Assembly: GCF_014841565.1 (NCBI RefSeq) | Contig: NZ_JACYUD010000001.1 | Location: 496,001-560,000 of the forward strand | Length of the DNA: 64,000 nt | Reading direction: 5' to 3' | Source of the DNA: Rhizobium sp. CFBP 8762 | Lineage (GTDB): Bacteria; Pseudomonadota; Alphaproteobacteria; Rhizobiales; Rhizobiaceae | Part shown: positions 20,827-28,189 of the stretch, piece after piece | How positions within the stretch are numbered: position 1 is the stretch's first letter | Layout: the number at the start of each line of letters is the position of its first letter | Notes under the pieces: generated by a model | Database searches by the model: none | Told to the model about the DNA's origin: nothing | What the model saw: the letters and a program-made list of their open reading frames with translations, nothing else | Position numbers and translations under genes: made by a program

Positions 20827-20875
20827 GCTTTTTCTCATGGCCGGAAAGTGTCCGGGGATAGAGGAAGGATACGAC

Positions 20876-21298
20876 ATGTCATACGATGATTCCAATACAC
20901 CGCCAGGCACACAGGCAAGAGCGGATACGCAAGCTGCACGCGACCAGGTGACCGCCACCGGCCAACCACCGGCGCAGGAGTTCACCGCCAAGGAAGCACG
21001 GCAGGGTCGTCGCGGCTGGCCTGTCCTTATGGTTCTTGTAGCGGCACTGGCACTGATTTTTCTGGCCTGGGGACCGACGGAATGGTTTGGCAAAAGCATT
21101 GATCCGAATGCGACACCCGCCAGCAGCACTGCTCCCGCGCCAGCCACAGCGCCTTCGGCTACGCAGCAGTCCGGCCCAGCGGCCACCAGCAACACCACAC
21201 CATCCACCCCGGCGCCAGCAACATCAACTGAGCCAGCTCCGTTGGCCACGCCGCCAGCAACGACAACAACCCCTGCTGCGCCTTCAACGGCACCGTAA
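20876..21298 (+). CDS. Single-pass membrane protein with Pro/Ala/Thr-rich tail
   Basis: 140 residues, no family recognised. An acidic and polar N-terminus, one hydrophobic helix (about 50-66, VLMVLVAALALIFLAW), then some 65 residues almost wholly of Ala, Pro, Thr and Ser, which should be a disordered periplasmic tail. ATG 20876 has GAGGAAGGA upstream; the frame reaches 20816, but that region overlaps the promoter. The EcfG site places it in the general stress regulon. It is followed by a strong terminator, so it is monocistronic. Confidence 0.75.
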   Translation: MSYDDSNTPPGTQARADTQAARDQVTATGQPPAQEFTAKEARQGRRGWPVLMVLVAALALIFLAWGPTEWFGKSIDPNATPASSTAPAPATAPSATQQSGPAATSNTTPSTPAPATSTEPAPLATPPATTTTPAAPSTAP

Positions 21299-21323
21299 CA
21301 ATACGGCTAGAACGATGACGACG

Positions 21324-21350
21324 AACGGGCCCGGTGGGCCCGTTTTTTGT
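21324..21350 (+). terminator. Rho-independent terminator
   Basis: The stem AACGGGCCC with GGGCCCGTT (21324-21344) is followed by a T run (TTTTTTGTT, the first two T in the stem). It ends four bases before the next EcfG promoter and isolates the small membrane gene from topoisomerase. Confidence 0.85.
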
Positions 21351-21353
21351 TGA

Positions 21354-21378
21354 GGAACAAGTGATCAACCCCAACGTT
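21354..21378 (+). promoter_or_regulatory. EcfG-type general stress promoter of topoisomerase IB
   Basis: GGAAC (21354-21358), 16 bases, CGTT (21375-21378), an exact match. It lies 59 bases before ATG 21437 and just after a terminator. Confidence 0.75.
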
Positions 21379-21436
21379 TTGGCTGCAGAAGCATTGTCAA
21401 TAACAGGTGACGATGATGGAGCCGGAGTGCTAGTTC

Positions 21437-22507
21437 ATGAGCGAAGTGCGTGGGGATACGATGCTGGACGACGAAGACGACATGGTCCCCTCGCCCGAGA
21501 TTTCCTATGTGAGCGACACGGAACCCGGTATTTCTCGCAGGCGTAGCGGACGGGGTTTCACCTATCTCTATCCAGACGGCACGAAGGTCTCTGACAGCGC
21601 AGAGATTGAGCGGATTCGAAAGCTGGTCATACCGCCTGCCTATAGCCAAGTCTGGATTTCTACCGACCCCAACAGTCATCTGCAGGCAACGGGGCGGGAT
21701 GCACGCGGGCGCAAGCAATACCGCTATCACCCGGCGTGGTCAGCCAGTCGGGACGAAGCGAAGTTTGACACCTTGTTCAGCTTCGCATCGGCTCTACCCA
21801 AAATCCGTGAAAGCATTGATCGTGATTTACGTTTGCGCAAGCCGGGACTGGATAAGGTGACGGCGTCTGTCGTCTGGCTGCTTGATAATCTGTTGATCCG
21901 TGTCGGAAACGCGACCTACGCGCGCGACAATGGCAGCTATGGCCTGACGACGCTCCGCAACAAGCATTTGACCATTGAAGGCGGCACGCTGCATTTCCAC
22001 TTCAAGGGAAAATCCGGCAAGGAGTGGAAACTGCGCCACAATGACCGGCGCATCACCCGCGCCATCAGCTCGATTCAGGAGTTGCCAGGGCAGCAACTGT
22101 TCCAATACCTGGATGACGATGGCAAGCGTCATGCCGTGACGTCGAACGATGTCAACGCTTACATCCGCGAAGCATCGGGCGATGCATTCACGTCCCGGCA
22201 ATTCCGCACGTGGGGTGCGACCAAACATGCCGCAACGGCGTTTGCATCCCTGACGCTGCCGGAAACCAAGCGGGAAAAACTATTGGCGGTCAACTCCGTG
22301 ATCGATCAGGTCGCCGCACGGCTGGTGAATACACGCAGCGTCTGTCGCAAGTCCTATATCCATCCACAGGTTTTTACCGACTTCGAAGCCGGATTGCTGG
22401 CGGATGCAATGAAAAAGCCGCCGAACGATTCGGCGGCGACAGACTGGTTCTCCGATGATGAAGCTAGGGTCTACGCCTGGCTGGAAAGCACTGCTTCAGG
22501 CCGATAG
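21437..22507 (+). CDS. DNA topoisomerase IB
   Basis: Relaxes supercoils by forming a 3'-phosphotyrosyl link; poxvirus-like bacterial type IB enzyme, 356 residues. Family marks are TGRDARGRKQYRYHP at 85-99, IRVGNATYA with Arg155, FRTWGATKHA with Arg257, and the catalytic Tyr307 in SVCRKSYIHP. ATG 21464 is an alternative start with GGGGAT upstream. An EcfG promoter precedes it, so it is probably a stress-induced enzyme rather than the housekeeping relaxase. Its 3' end overlaps the convergent small gene by 12 bases. Confidence 0.93.
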   Translation: MSEVRGDTMLDDEDDMVPSPEISYVSDTEPGISRRRSGRGFTYLYPDGTKVSDSAEIERIRKLVIPPAYSQVWISTDPNSHLQATGRDARGRKQYRYHPAWSASRDEAKFDTLFSFASALPKIRESIDRDLRLRKPGLDKVTASVVWLLDNLLIRVGNATYARDNGSYGLTTLRNKHLTIEGGTLHFHFKGKSGKEWKLRHNDRRITRAISSIQELPGQQLFQYLDDDGKRHAVTSNDVNAYIREASGDAFTSRQFRTWGATKHAATAFASLTLPETKREKLLAVNSVIDQVAARLVNTRSVCRKSYIHPQVFTDFEAGLLADAMKKPPNDSAATDWFSDDEARVYAWLESTASGR

Positions 22508-22732
22508 GCGCTGGGGCAGTTCTGCCGTTGCGGCCACCGCCGAGCGGGGAATACCGGATGTACGCCCGGACAACAATTGCTTGACCGCTTCCTGCGCCGC
22601 CTCAACAGAGGTGAACTGGTGTTTGTCCAGTTCCCACACCGGATATTTCACGGCAATGAATTTGAAGGAATTTTCCTCAGCGACAACGATCCCAACGGGC
22701 TGGCCTGCAAACTTGATGGTGTGTCTTGTCAT
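22496..22732 (-). CDS. Small conserved-looking cytosolic protein of unknown function
   Basis: 78 residues, no domain recognised. The N-terminal 55 residues look like a compact fold with alternating hydrophobic strands (IKFAGQPVGIVVAEENSFKF, then a helix SVEAAQEAVKQLL). There is no signal peptide or membrane segment. ATG 22732 has AGGAG eight bases upstream, a strong ribosome site that rules out the longer frame to 22810. An EcfG promoter lies 72 bases before the start. The stop overlaps the topoisomerase gene on the other strand. Confidence 0.75.
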   Translation of the reverse strand: MTRHTIKFAGQPVGIVVAEENSFKFIAVKYPVWELDKHQFTSVEAAQEAVKQLLSGRTSGIPRSAVAATAELPQRLSA

Positions 22733-22803
22733 TGTGGTCACTCCTGGGTTCCCAAACCGTTTCAAGTGGCCTCTCGCACCTTGATCTGGTTGGACGACCC
22801 GCA

Positions 22804-22828
22804 AACGCAACGACTGACAAATGGTTCC
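22804..22828 (-). promoter_or_regulatory. EcfG-type general stress promoter
   Basis: On the minus strand: GGAAC (22828-22824), 16 bases, CGTT (22807-22804), an exact match. It drives the 78-residue protein gene that starts at 22732. Confidence 0.75.
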
Positions 22829-22843
22829 ACACTTTTTTGAATT

Positions 22844-24808
22844 TTAATAAGACACTGAATTTGTTTCGATTTGGACCTTTTTTGCCCGCAAAAAGACATG
22901 ATCGACCAGATCGCCCTCCGGCACGTAACCAGACACCAGAGACTGCAGGATCAAACGAGCCTCGGCAATATCATTGCTGTCCAATGCCGTTTCCAGCGAG
23001 AGCAAACGCTCCATCAAAGCACTGAGAGCCAGAAACTCTTCGCTGGCTTTCATGATGCGGGGATGCTGGGTCTCGCGCGGGTTGTCGCCAATCAGTAATT
23101 CCTCGTAGAGCTTTTCACCCGGACGAAGACCGACGATGGAAATTTCAATGTCACCCTCCGGGTTCTTCTCATCGCGAACCGTCAACCCGGACAGTTCGAT
23201 CATTCGGCGCGCCAGATCGTAGATGCGCACCGGCTCGCCCATATCCAGCACGAAGACATCGCCGCCATCGGACATGGCACCCGCCTGAATGACGAGTTGG
23301 GCTGCCTCCGGAATGGTCATGAAATAGCGGGTGATGTCCGCATGTGTGAGCGTTACCGGGCCACCCTCCAGAATTTGCTGACGAAACAGCGGAACCACCG
23401 AGCCGGATGAGCCCAGCACATTGCCAAACCGCACCATGGCAAAATTGATCGTCGCACCAGACTGACGGCACGCCGATGCCATGGCCTGAAGCACCATTTC
23501 AGCAAGGCGTTTGGTGGCCCCCATGACATTGGTGGGCCGAACGGCCTTGTCGGTGCTGATCAGCACGAAGGCGGAAACGCCGCAGGCGCTGGCCACACGT
23601 GCCGTGGTGAGCGTTCCCAGCACATTGTTGCGGACGCCTTCGGCCACGTTGAATTCCACCATGGGAACATGCTTGTAGGCGGCGGCGTGATAGACGGTAT
23701 CCGGCGCAAACGCCGACATGATCTCCGTCATGCGCTTTTCGTCACGCACCGAAGCCAACAGCGGAATGACTTTTTCCTGTGCGGACACATCAGTGCCAAG
23801 CAGTTTCTGCAGTTCGGCCTGCATTCTATACAAAGCGAATTCGCTTTGATCGACCAGAAGCAGCAAGGTCGGTTGCAGGCGCACGATCTGGCGGCAGAGT
23901 TCAGAGCCGATCGAGCCACCGGCGCCGGTCACCATCACCACCTTGTCGCGCACATTGCGCGCCAGCAGCGTTTGGTTCGGCGCAACGGCATCACGTCCCA
24001 AGAGGTCATCGATGTCGAGTTCCCGGAGATCACCAACCTGCACGAGCCCCTGTGCCAGATCGTTCAAATCGGGAAGCGTGCGAACCGTGACCTTGGCGGC
24101 GCGCACCAGATCGATAATTTCATTGCGGCGCTTGCGATTTGCGGAGGGAATGGCGAGAAGCACATCGGTGACATCAAGGCTGTCCACCAGATTCACCAGG
24201 CTGGCGGGATCGTAAATCGACACGCCATTCATAATGCTGCCTTGCAGCCGCGTATCGTCGTCCAGAAAACCCATCACACGCAACTGCGTACTGCCGGACA
24301 ATGCGCCAGCCAACTGCCGGCCAGCGGTCCCGGCACCGTAGATCAGCACCCGGGACGTTGCTTCGCCGCCCAGCACGCGCAGATACGCGCCGCCAAGCCA
24401 TGCACGGGTGCCGATGCGCGACAGACCGATGGCAATCAGAAGCAACAAGGGCTGCAATATGCCCACGGTTCTTGGAACACCGGGAACGCTGACGGCGGTG
24501 AAGATCGTGGCGAACGCAATGCCGTAAATGCCAATGGCTTTCATGACCGTCAGGAAAGCCGACATGCCGGCATAGCGAAAAATTGCCCGGTAAAGGCCCA
24601 TGGAGATAAAGATCGGCAGCGCCAGCGCCAGTGATACAAACACAGGCAACAGGTGAATGCCGGTCAGCGCTATCCATGTATCCAAGCGCAGATAATAGGC
24701 GAACCATACAGTCAGGACGCACAGGCTGGCATCGACAGTGAGCGCAAGCAACCGCTTCGTGACCCGTGGAAGCGCCAGAAACGGTGCTGCAAGTTTTCCA
24801 GATGCCAT
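22844..24808 (-). CDS. Membrane nucleotide-sugar 4,6-dehydratase (WbpM/FlaA1/CapD family)
   Basis: 654 residues. Four N-terminal membrane helices come first. A CoA-binding-like Rossmann domain follows (RVLIYGAGTAGRQLAGAL), then the catalytic SDR domain (VVMVTGAGGSIGSELC; YHAAAYKHVPMVE; STDKAVRPTNVMGATKR). Enzymes of this family convert UDP-GlcNAc to 4-keto-6-deoxy sugars for surface polysaccharide. ATG 24808 is used (TTG 24811 is adjacent). A sugar transferase gene lies upstream beyond a 450-base repeat block, so they probably form one surface-glycan module but not one simple operon. Confidence 0.92.
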   Translation of the reverse strand: MASGKLAAPFLALPRVTKRLLALTVDASLCVLTVWFAYYLRLDTWIALTGIHLLPVFVSLALALPIFISMGLYRAIFRYAGMSAFLTVMKAIGIYGIAFATIFTAVSVPGVPRTVGILQPLLLLIAIGLSRIGTRAWLGGAYLRVLGGEATSRVLIYGAGTAGRQLAGALSGSTQLRVMGFLDDDTRLQGSIMNGVSIYDPASLVNLVDSLDVTDVLLAIPSANRKRRNEIIDLVRAAKVTVRTLPDLNDLAQGLVQVGDLRELDIDDLLGRDAVAPNQTLLARNVRDKVVMVTGAGGSIGSELCRQIVRLQPTLLLLVDQSEFALYRMQAELQKLLGTDVSAQEKVIPLLASVRDEKRMTEIMSAFAPDTVYHAAAYKHVPMVEFNVAEGVRNNVLGTLTTARVASACGVSAFVLISTDKAVRPTNVMGATKRLAEMVLQAMASACRQSGATINFAMVRFGNVLGSSGSVVPLFRQQILEGGPVTLTHADITRYFMTIPEAAQLVIQAGAMSDGGDVFVLDMGEPVRIYDLARRMIELSGLTVRDEKNPEGDIEISIVGLRPGEKLYEELLIGDNPRETQHPRIMKASEEFLALSALMERLLSLETALDSNDIAEARLILQSLVSGYVPEGDLVDHVFLRAKKVQIETNSVSY

Positions 24809-24824
24809 CAAAGACCCTTAAAGC

Positions 24825-25163
24825 GTGTCGCACGAAAGTGTGCAGCGGTTTAGAGCATAATTCGACCGGAGCGAAGCGAGGATCGATAAGATTATGCTTC
24901 AAGACGAAAAAGTTAGAGCGCCGTTATGATTCAATCAGATCGAAAACGCTCTAGTACGGCCTCGAGCGGCGCACGTTTCCGTAAATGCTGTAATTTTGTT
25001 CGCTTTACGCCCAACGCATGGTGGATACGCTTTGTTGGGTCACGTTTCAATTCTCAACAACATATTAGAGCGTCCATCTGATTGTATCAGATCGGCGCTC
25101 TAACATCCTCATGTTGAAGCATATTCTTTTCGATCCTCGTTTCACTCCGGTCGGAATATGCTC
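24825..25163. repeat. Cluster of palindromic repeats, types B and C
   Basis: This gene-free stretch holds, in order, a short TAAAGCGTGTCGCACG fragment, a type C copy in reverse orientation (24851-24900), a type B copy (24913-24953), an unassigned segment (24954-25063), another type B copy (25064-25102) and a diverged type C copy (25113-25164). No reading frame is plausible. The density of copies is the highest in the window. Confidence 0.75.
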
Positions 25164-25268
25164 TAGAGCATTTCCAGTGAAAACGGAGTCGTTTTCACGT
25201 CTGGACAATGCGACAAATAAAAGATCTAGAGCATTTCCGGTGAACCCGTGTTCACTGGAAATGCTCTA
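25164..25268. repeat. Composite palindromic repeat, type A
   Basis: Same parts as the 10752-10853 copy but inverted: arm TAGAGCATTTCCAGTGAAAA with ACGGAGTCGTTTTCACG, linker GGACAATGCGACAAATAAAA, and the GGTGAACCCGTGTTCACTGG dyad. The final TAG is the stop codon of the sugar transferase on the minus strand (25266-25268). Confidence 0.85.
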
Positions 25269-25826
25269 GTGAGAGACATCCGACCGGTGGATAACCTTCA
25301 CCAGTGTCATCCACAATATCCGGATATCGAATGTCAGCGATCGGCGGCGAAGATACTCCGCATCCAGCGCCACCTTCTGGGGTATGGGCAGTTCATCGCG
25401 ACCATTGACCTGCGCCCATCCCGTCAGCCCCGGAACCAGCGCATCCACACCAGCCTCAGTACGCAGGGCAATCAGATCCTGCTGGTTGAACAGAGCCGGT
25501 CGTGGGCCGACAAGGCTCATATCCCCTACCAGAATGCTCCATAGTTGCGGCAGTTCATCCAGACTGCTTTTGCGCAAAAAAGGGCCGATGGATGTCAGAT
25601 ACTGCCCGGGATCGGCCAGCAGATGCGTGGCGACCGCTGGCGTTCCGGTTTTCATGCTGCGAAACTTCGGCATGCGAAACAGACGATTGTGCCGCCCGAC
25701 ACGATCCGACCAGTACAAGGCCGGACCGGGTGACGACAGTTTGACAGCCAAAGCAACCAGAAGCGTAGGAATAAGCAGAAACACGCCTGCGGCCAGCACG
25801 GCACAAACGTCAAAAATGCGTTTCAC
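25266..25826 (-). CDS. Polyprenyl-phosphate sugar-1-phosphate transferase
   Basis: Initiating glycosyltransferase of the bacterial sugar transferase family (PF02397), short PglC-like form of 186 residues. It moves a sugar phosphate from a UDP-sugar to undecaprenyl phosphate at the inner membrane. The N-terminal hydrophobic helix is at 2-28. Motifs are FRMPKFRSMKTG, FLRKSSLDELPQLWSILVG, MSLVGPRPAL and VPGLTGWAQVNGR. The start is GTG 25826 with AGGTGC upstream; longer readings overlap dadA. It starts nine bases after the dadA stop. The stop lies in a repeat. Confidence 0.9.
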   Translation of the reverse strand: MKRIFDVCAVLAAGVFLLIPTLLVALAVKLSSPGPALYWSDRVGRHNRLFRMPKFRSMKTGTPAVATHLLADPGQYLTSIGPFLRKSSLDELPQLWSILVGDMSLVGPRPALFNQQDLIALRTEAGVDALVPGLTGWAQVNGRDELPIPQKVALDAEYLRRRSLTFDIRILWMTLVKVIHRSDVSH

Positions 25827-25834
25827 GACGGCAC

Positions 25835-27088
25835 CTATGCGACAAACCGGCTGGGACGGTAGGGTGCAAGATCCACCACCGTCTTTTCCCCCAGCATGGC
25901 CTCGGCCAGGGCGCGGCCTGTAACCGGGCCCAACGTCATACCGTGATGGGCGTGGCCGAACGCGAACCACAGCCCGTCATGGCGCGGCGCCTTGCCAATC
26001 AGCGGCATCATATCCGGCGTGCAGGGGCGCGCGCCCATCCACGGTTCCTCGTCTCGCCGATCACCCAGCGGGAAGAAGTCTCGCGCCACCTTTTCCGCGC
26101 GCTCCAGCTGCACAGGGGTCTTGGGCGCATCCCGCTTGGCGAACTCCGCGCCTGTGGTGAGACGAATGCCGCGCTGCATAGGAGCCAGAAAATAGCCGCG
26201 CTCGGCATCCAGCACCCAATTGTTCAAGGTTGCATTGTCACGCGTACCGTAATGCATGTGGTAGCCGCGCTTGACCGCGAGAGGGAAGCGATAGCCAAGC
26301 TTGCGCGTAACCGAATCCGCCCATGGCCCCAGCGCGACCACAACCTCACGGCCGGTGAGCGGGCCATCGGGCGTAGCAATGCGCCAGCCGGGGCCGGACA
26401 TAACCTGTTCGATTGTCGCCGCATCGCCACCCACCAGCCTGCCGCCAAGTGACTGGAAATAGGCAAGATAGGCCTTGTTGAGGCTTTCGGGATCCAGAAT
26501 CGACCAGGGATCGGTCCAGCGCAGCCCTCCGGTAAGGCTTGCCCGAATGGCCGGTTCGGCAGTCTGTAACTCTGCGGTCGAGAGTTTCTGATGGTTCACA
26601 CCGAAATCCGCCGATAATTTATCAGCGTCCGCGTAGGCCGCATCCCGCTCTGCCTCGCTGCGGAATACTTTCATCCACCCGTCTTTGCGAATAAGATGGT
26701 CGGCACCGGACGCAGTGATGAGGTCGCTGTGCTCGGAAATGCTGTTTTCGATCAGCGGCGCATACAGGCGGGCGATATGCTGATGGCGTGTGAAGCCCGA
26801 GTTCCACCAGTACCGCGCCAGAAACGGCACCAGCGATGGCAGGGCGCTAAAGTGGTAATGCGCGTCGATTGTATTGTTGAGTGCGTAACGGAACAGCGCG
26901 CCGAAATCATGGGGAAAGCCATAGGGGTAAACCCCTTCGCGCTGGATGAGACCAGCATTGCCATAGGAAGTTTCCTCCCCCGCCCCGCGCCGGTCCACCA
27001 GTGCTACAGATTTGCCGCGTCGTGCCAAATGAATGGCAGTTGACAACCCAACGATACCCGCACCCAGTACAATGACATCCGCTTCCAT
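25835..27088 (-). CDS. DadA-like FAD-dependent amino acid dehydrogenase
   Basis: 417 residues. The N-terminal FAD Rossmann motif is VIVLGAGIVGLSTAIHLARR. The DAO-fold C-terminus has WMGARPCTPDMMPLIGKAP and FAFGHAHHGMTLGPVTGR, typical of the D-amino acid dehydrogenase small subunit. It should oxidise D-amino acids to 2-oxo acids and pass electrons to the respiratory chain. A RidA-type imine deaminase gene lies 10 kb away. It is probably co-transcribed with the sugar transferase gene, an odd pairing. Confidence 0.88.
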   Translation of the reverse strand: MEADVIVLGAGIVGLSTAIHLARRGKSVALVDRRGAGEETSYGNAGLIQREGVYPYGFPHDFGALFRYALNNTIDAHYHFSALPSLVPFLARYWWNSGFTRHQHIARLYAPLIENSISEHSDLITASGADHLIRKDGWMKVFRSEAERDAAYADADKLSADFGVNHQKLSTAELQTAEPAIRASLTGGLRWTDPWSILDPESLNKAYLAYFQSLGGRLVGGDAATIEQVMSGPGWRIATPDGPLTGREVVVALGPWADSVTRKLGYRFPLAVKRGYHMHYGTRDNATLNNWVLDAERGYFLAPMQRGIRLTTGAEFAKRDAPKTPVQLERAEKVARDFFPLGDRRDEEPWMGARPCTPDMMPLIGKAPRHDGLWFAFGHAHHGMTLGPVTGRALAEAMLGEKTVVDLAPYRPSRFVA

Positions 27089-27166
27089 ACTGATCCCTGC
27101 TTCGCTTATGTTTTAGCAGACCATTGCACCCTCCCCGGCAATGGGCAAGGTGGATGGAAGTATGTT

Positions 27167-27664
27167 TTACAATTTCTGCTTGGACATTTTTTCGAGATAA
27201 CCAAGCATCAGCGCCGAGACAACGAAGGCCAGATGCATCAGCGTCAGCCACATCAGCTTGCCATCATCATATTGCTGCACGTTCAGGAAAATCTGCAGCA
27301 GATGGATGGAGGAAATTGCAACGATGGACGACGCAACCTTGATCTTGAGGCTGCCCGCATCCAGCTTTCCGATGAAGGACACATCGCCCTTCTCTTCATC
27401 GAACTTGCTGACGAAATTCTCATAGCTCGAGATCATGACCATAACGATAAGGCTGGCGACGAGCGCCGCATCGATCAGAGCCAGCATCGCCAGAATCATC
27501 TGCGCATCGTCATAGACAAAGACCATCTTGGCGACCTTGAGGAATTTGTAGAGGAATGAGACCGCGTAAAGCGCAAGCGACGCCGCAAGCCCGAGGTAAA
27601 AGACGACCAGCAACCAACGACTGGACAGGATGATGCGTTCGACGAGCAGTTCAAGAGATTTCAT
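27167..27664 (-). CDS. UPF0114 (YqhA) family membrane protein
   Basis: 165 residues, three or four membrane helices. Family marks are VERIILSSRWLLVVFYLGLA at the N-terminus, IDAALVASLIVMVMISSYENFVS in the middle, and KVASSIVAISSIHLLQIFLN. The function of the family is unknown. ATG 27664 is chosen because the upstream residues in the open frame (to 27793) are Cys-rich and unlike the family. The gene stands alone. Confidence 0.87.
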   Translation of the reverse strand: MKSLELLVERIILSSRWLLVVFYLGLAASLALYAVSFLYKFLKVAKMVFVYDDAQMILAMLALIDAALVASLIVMVMISSYENFVSKFDEEKGDVSFIGKLDAGSLKIKVASSIVAISSIHLLQIFLNVQQYDDGKLMWLTLMHLAFVVSALMLGYLEKMSKQKL

Positions 27665-27859
27665 GTTGTATTCCAGTTCACAGCACTTCGCCTGGAATAG
27701 CCAAGGGCACAAAAATCGGCAAGAGCAAGGCGGAACAAGCTTGAGCACATTGGATGAACATTTGCAGCGGGCCAACCTTGTGACGGAAAGCACTCTTTAA
27801 CCATAGGTGCGTGAATATCATTTGAAACAAAGTTTAGCAAAGATAAGGCCGAATAAAGC

Positions 27860-27885
27860 GGAACATCACTGAGAGTGAAGACGTT
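27860..27885 (+). promoter_or_regulatory. EcfG-type general stress promoter
   Basis: GGAAC (27860-27864), 17 bases, CGTT (27882-27885), an exact match. Transcription should start near 27892, so ATG 27892 would be leaderless, and ATG 27919, with GGAG and AGGTG upstream, is the better start for the gene. Confidence 0.75.
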
Positions 27886-27918
27886 GTCGGGATGAATAAG
27901 CGTCGGAGTTTAGGTGTC

Positions 27919-28125
27919 ATGTCCATTCGAACATCTGTTATATGGAGTTCAGCATCCGCTGCATCACGGCCTTCGGTTGTGGCGCGCGAAGGCCTGTCCC
28001 CTATCGGCGCGACGCTGCGAACCCTTTACGACTGTCATCTGGAATCAGACGAAACGCGCTTTTCCAATCTTCTGGACCGATTGAGCACTACAGAACAGCC
28101 AACGAAAAAAACCGTTCCGAATTGA
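27919..28125 (+). CDS. NepR-like small protein (possible second anti-sigma factor)
   Basis: 68 residues. The segment PIGATLRTLYDCHLESDETR and the following FSNLLDRLS align with the NepR core (I-x3-L-[RK]-x-L-Y-x9-F-x2-LLDxL) seen in nepR at 34151, with one gap in the loop. The usual EPIPDRF loop is degenerate (SDETRF). NepR binds and sequesters the sigma factor EcfG until PhyR-P takes it away. A paralogue made under EcfG control could be negative feedback or bind another partner. It is preceded by an EcfG promoter, and a terminator overlaps the stop. The family assignment is my alignment by eye. Confidence 0.6.
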   Translation: MSIRTSVIWSSASAASRPSVVAREGLSPIGATLRTLYDCHLESDETRFSNLLDRLSTTEQPTKKTVPN

Positions 28126-28137
28126 TTGGAACGGTTT
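28109..28137 (+). terminator. Hairpin overlapping the NepR-like stop codon
   Basis: The stem AAACCGTTCC with GGAACGGTTT has a nine-base loop that contains the TGA stop (28123-28125). The following TTTCAA is a weak T tract. A second hairpin follows at 28161. Confidence 0.6.
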
Positions 28138-28160
28138 CAACTGACATCAACAGGACGGAC

Positions 28161-28187
28161 AAACCGGGGCAAGCCCCGGTTTCTTTA
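28161..28187 (+). terminator. Rho-independent terminator
   Basis: The stem AAACCGGGGC with GCCCCGGTTT is followed by TCTTTAT on the plus strand. It ends just before the convergent PRC-barrel stop at 28190 and should end the NepR-like transcript. Confidence 0.75.
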
Positions 28188-28189
28188 TA

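Noticed and set aside
23669-24634. A 321-residue open frame antisense to the nucleotide-sugar dehydratase
   Set aside because: Shadow frame with no recognisable motif opposite a clear enzyme gene.
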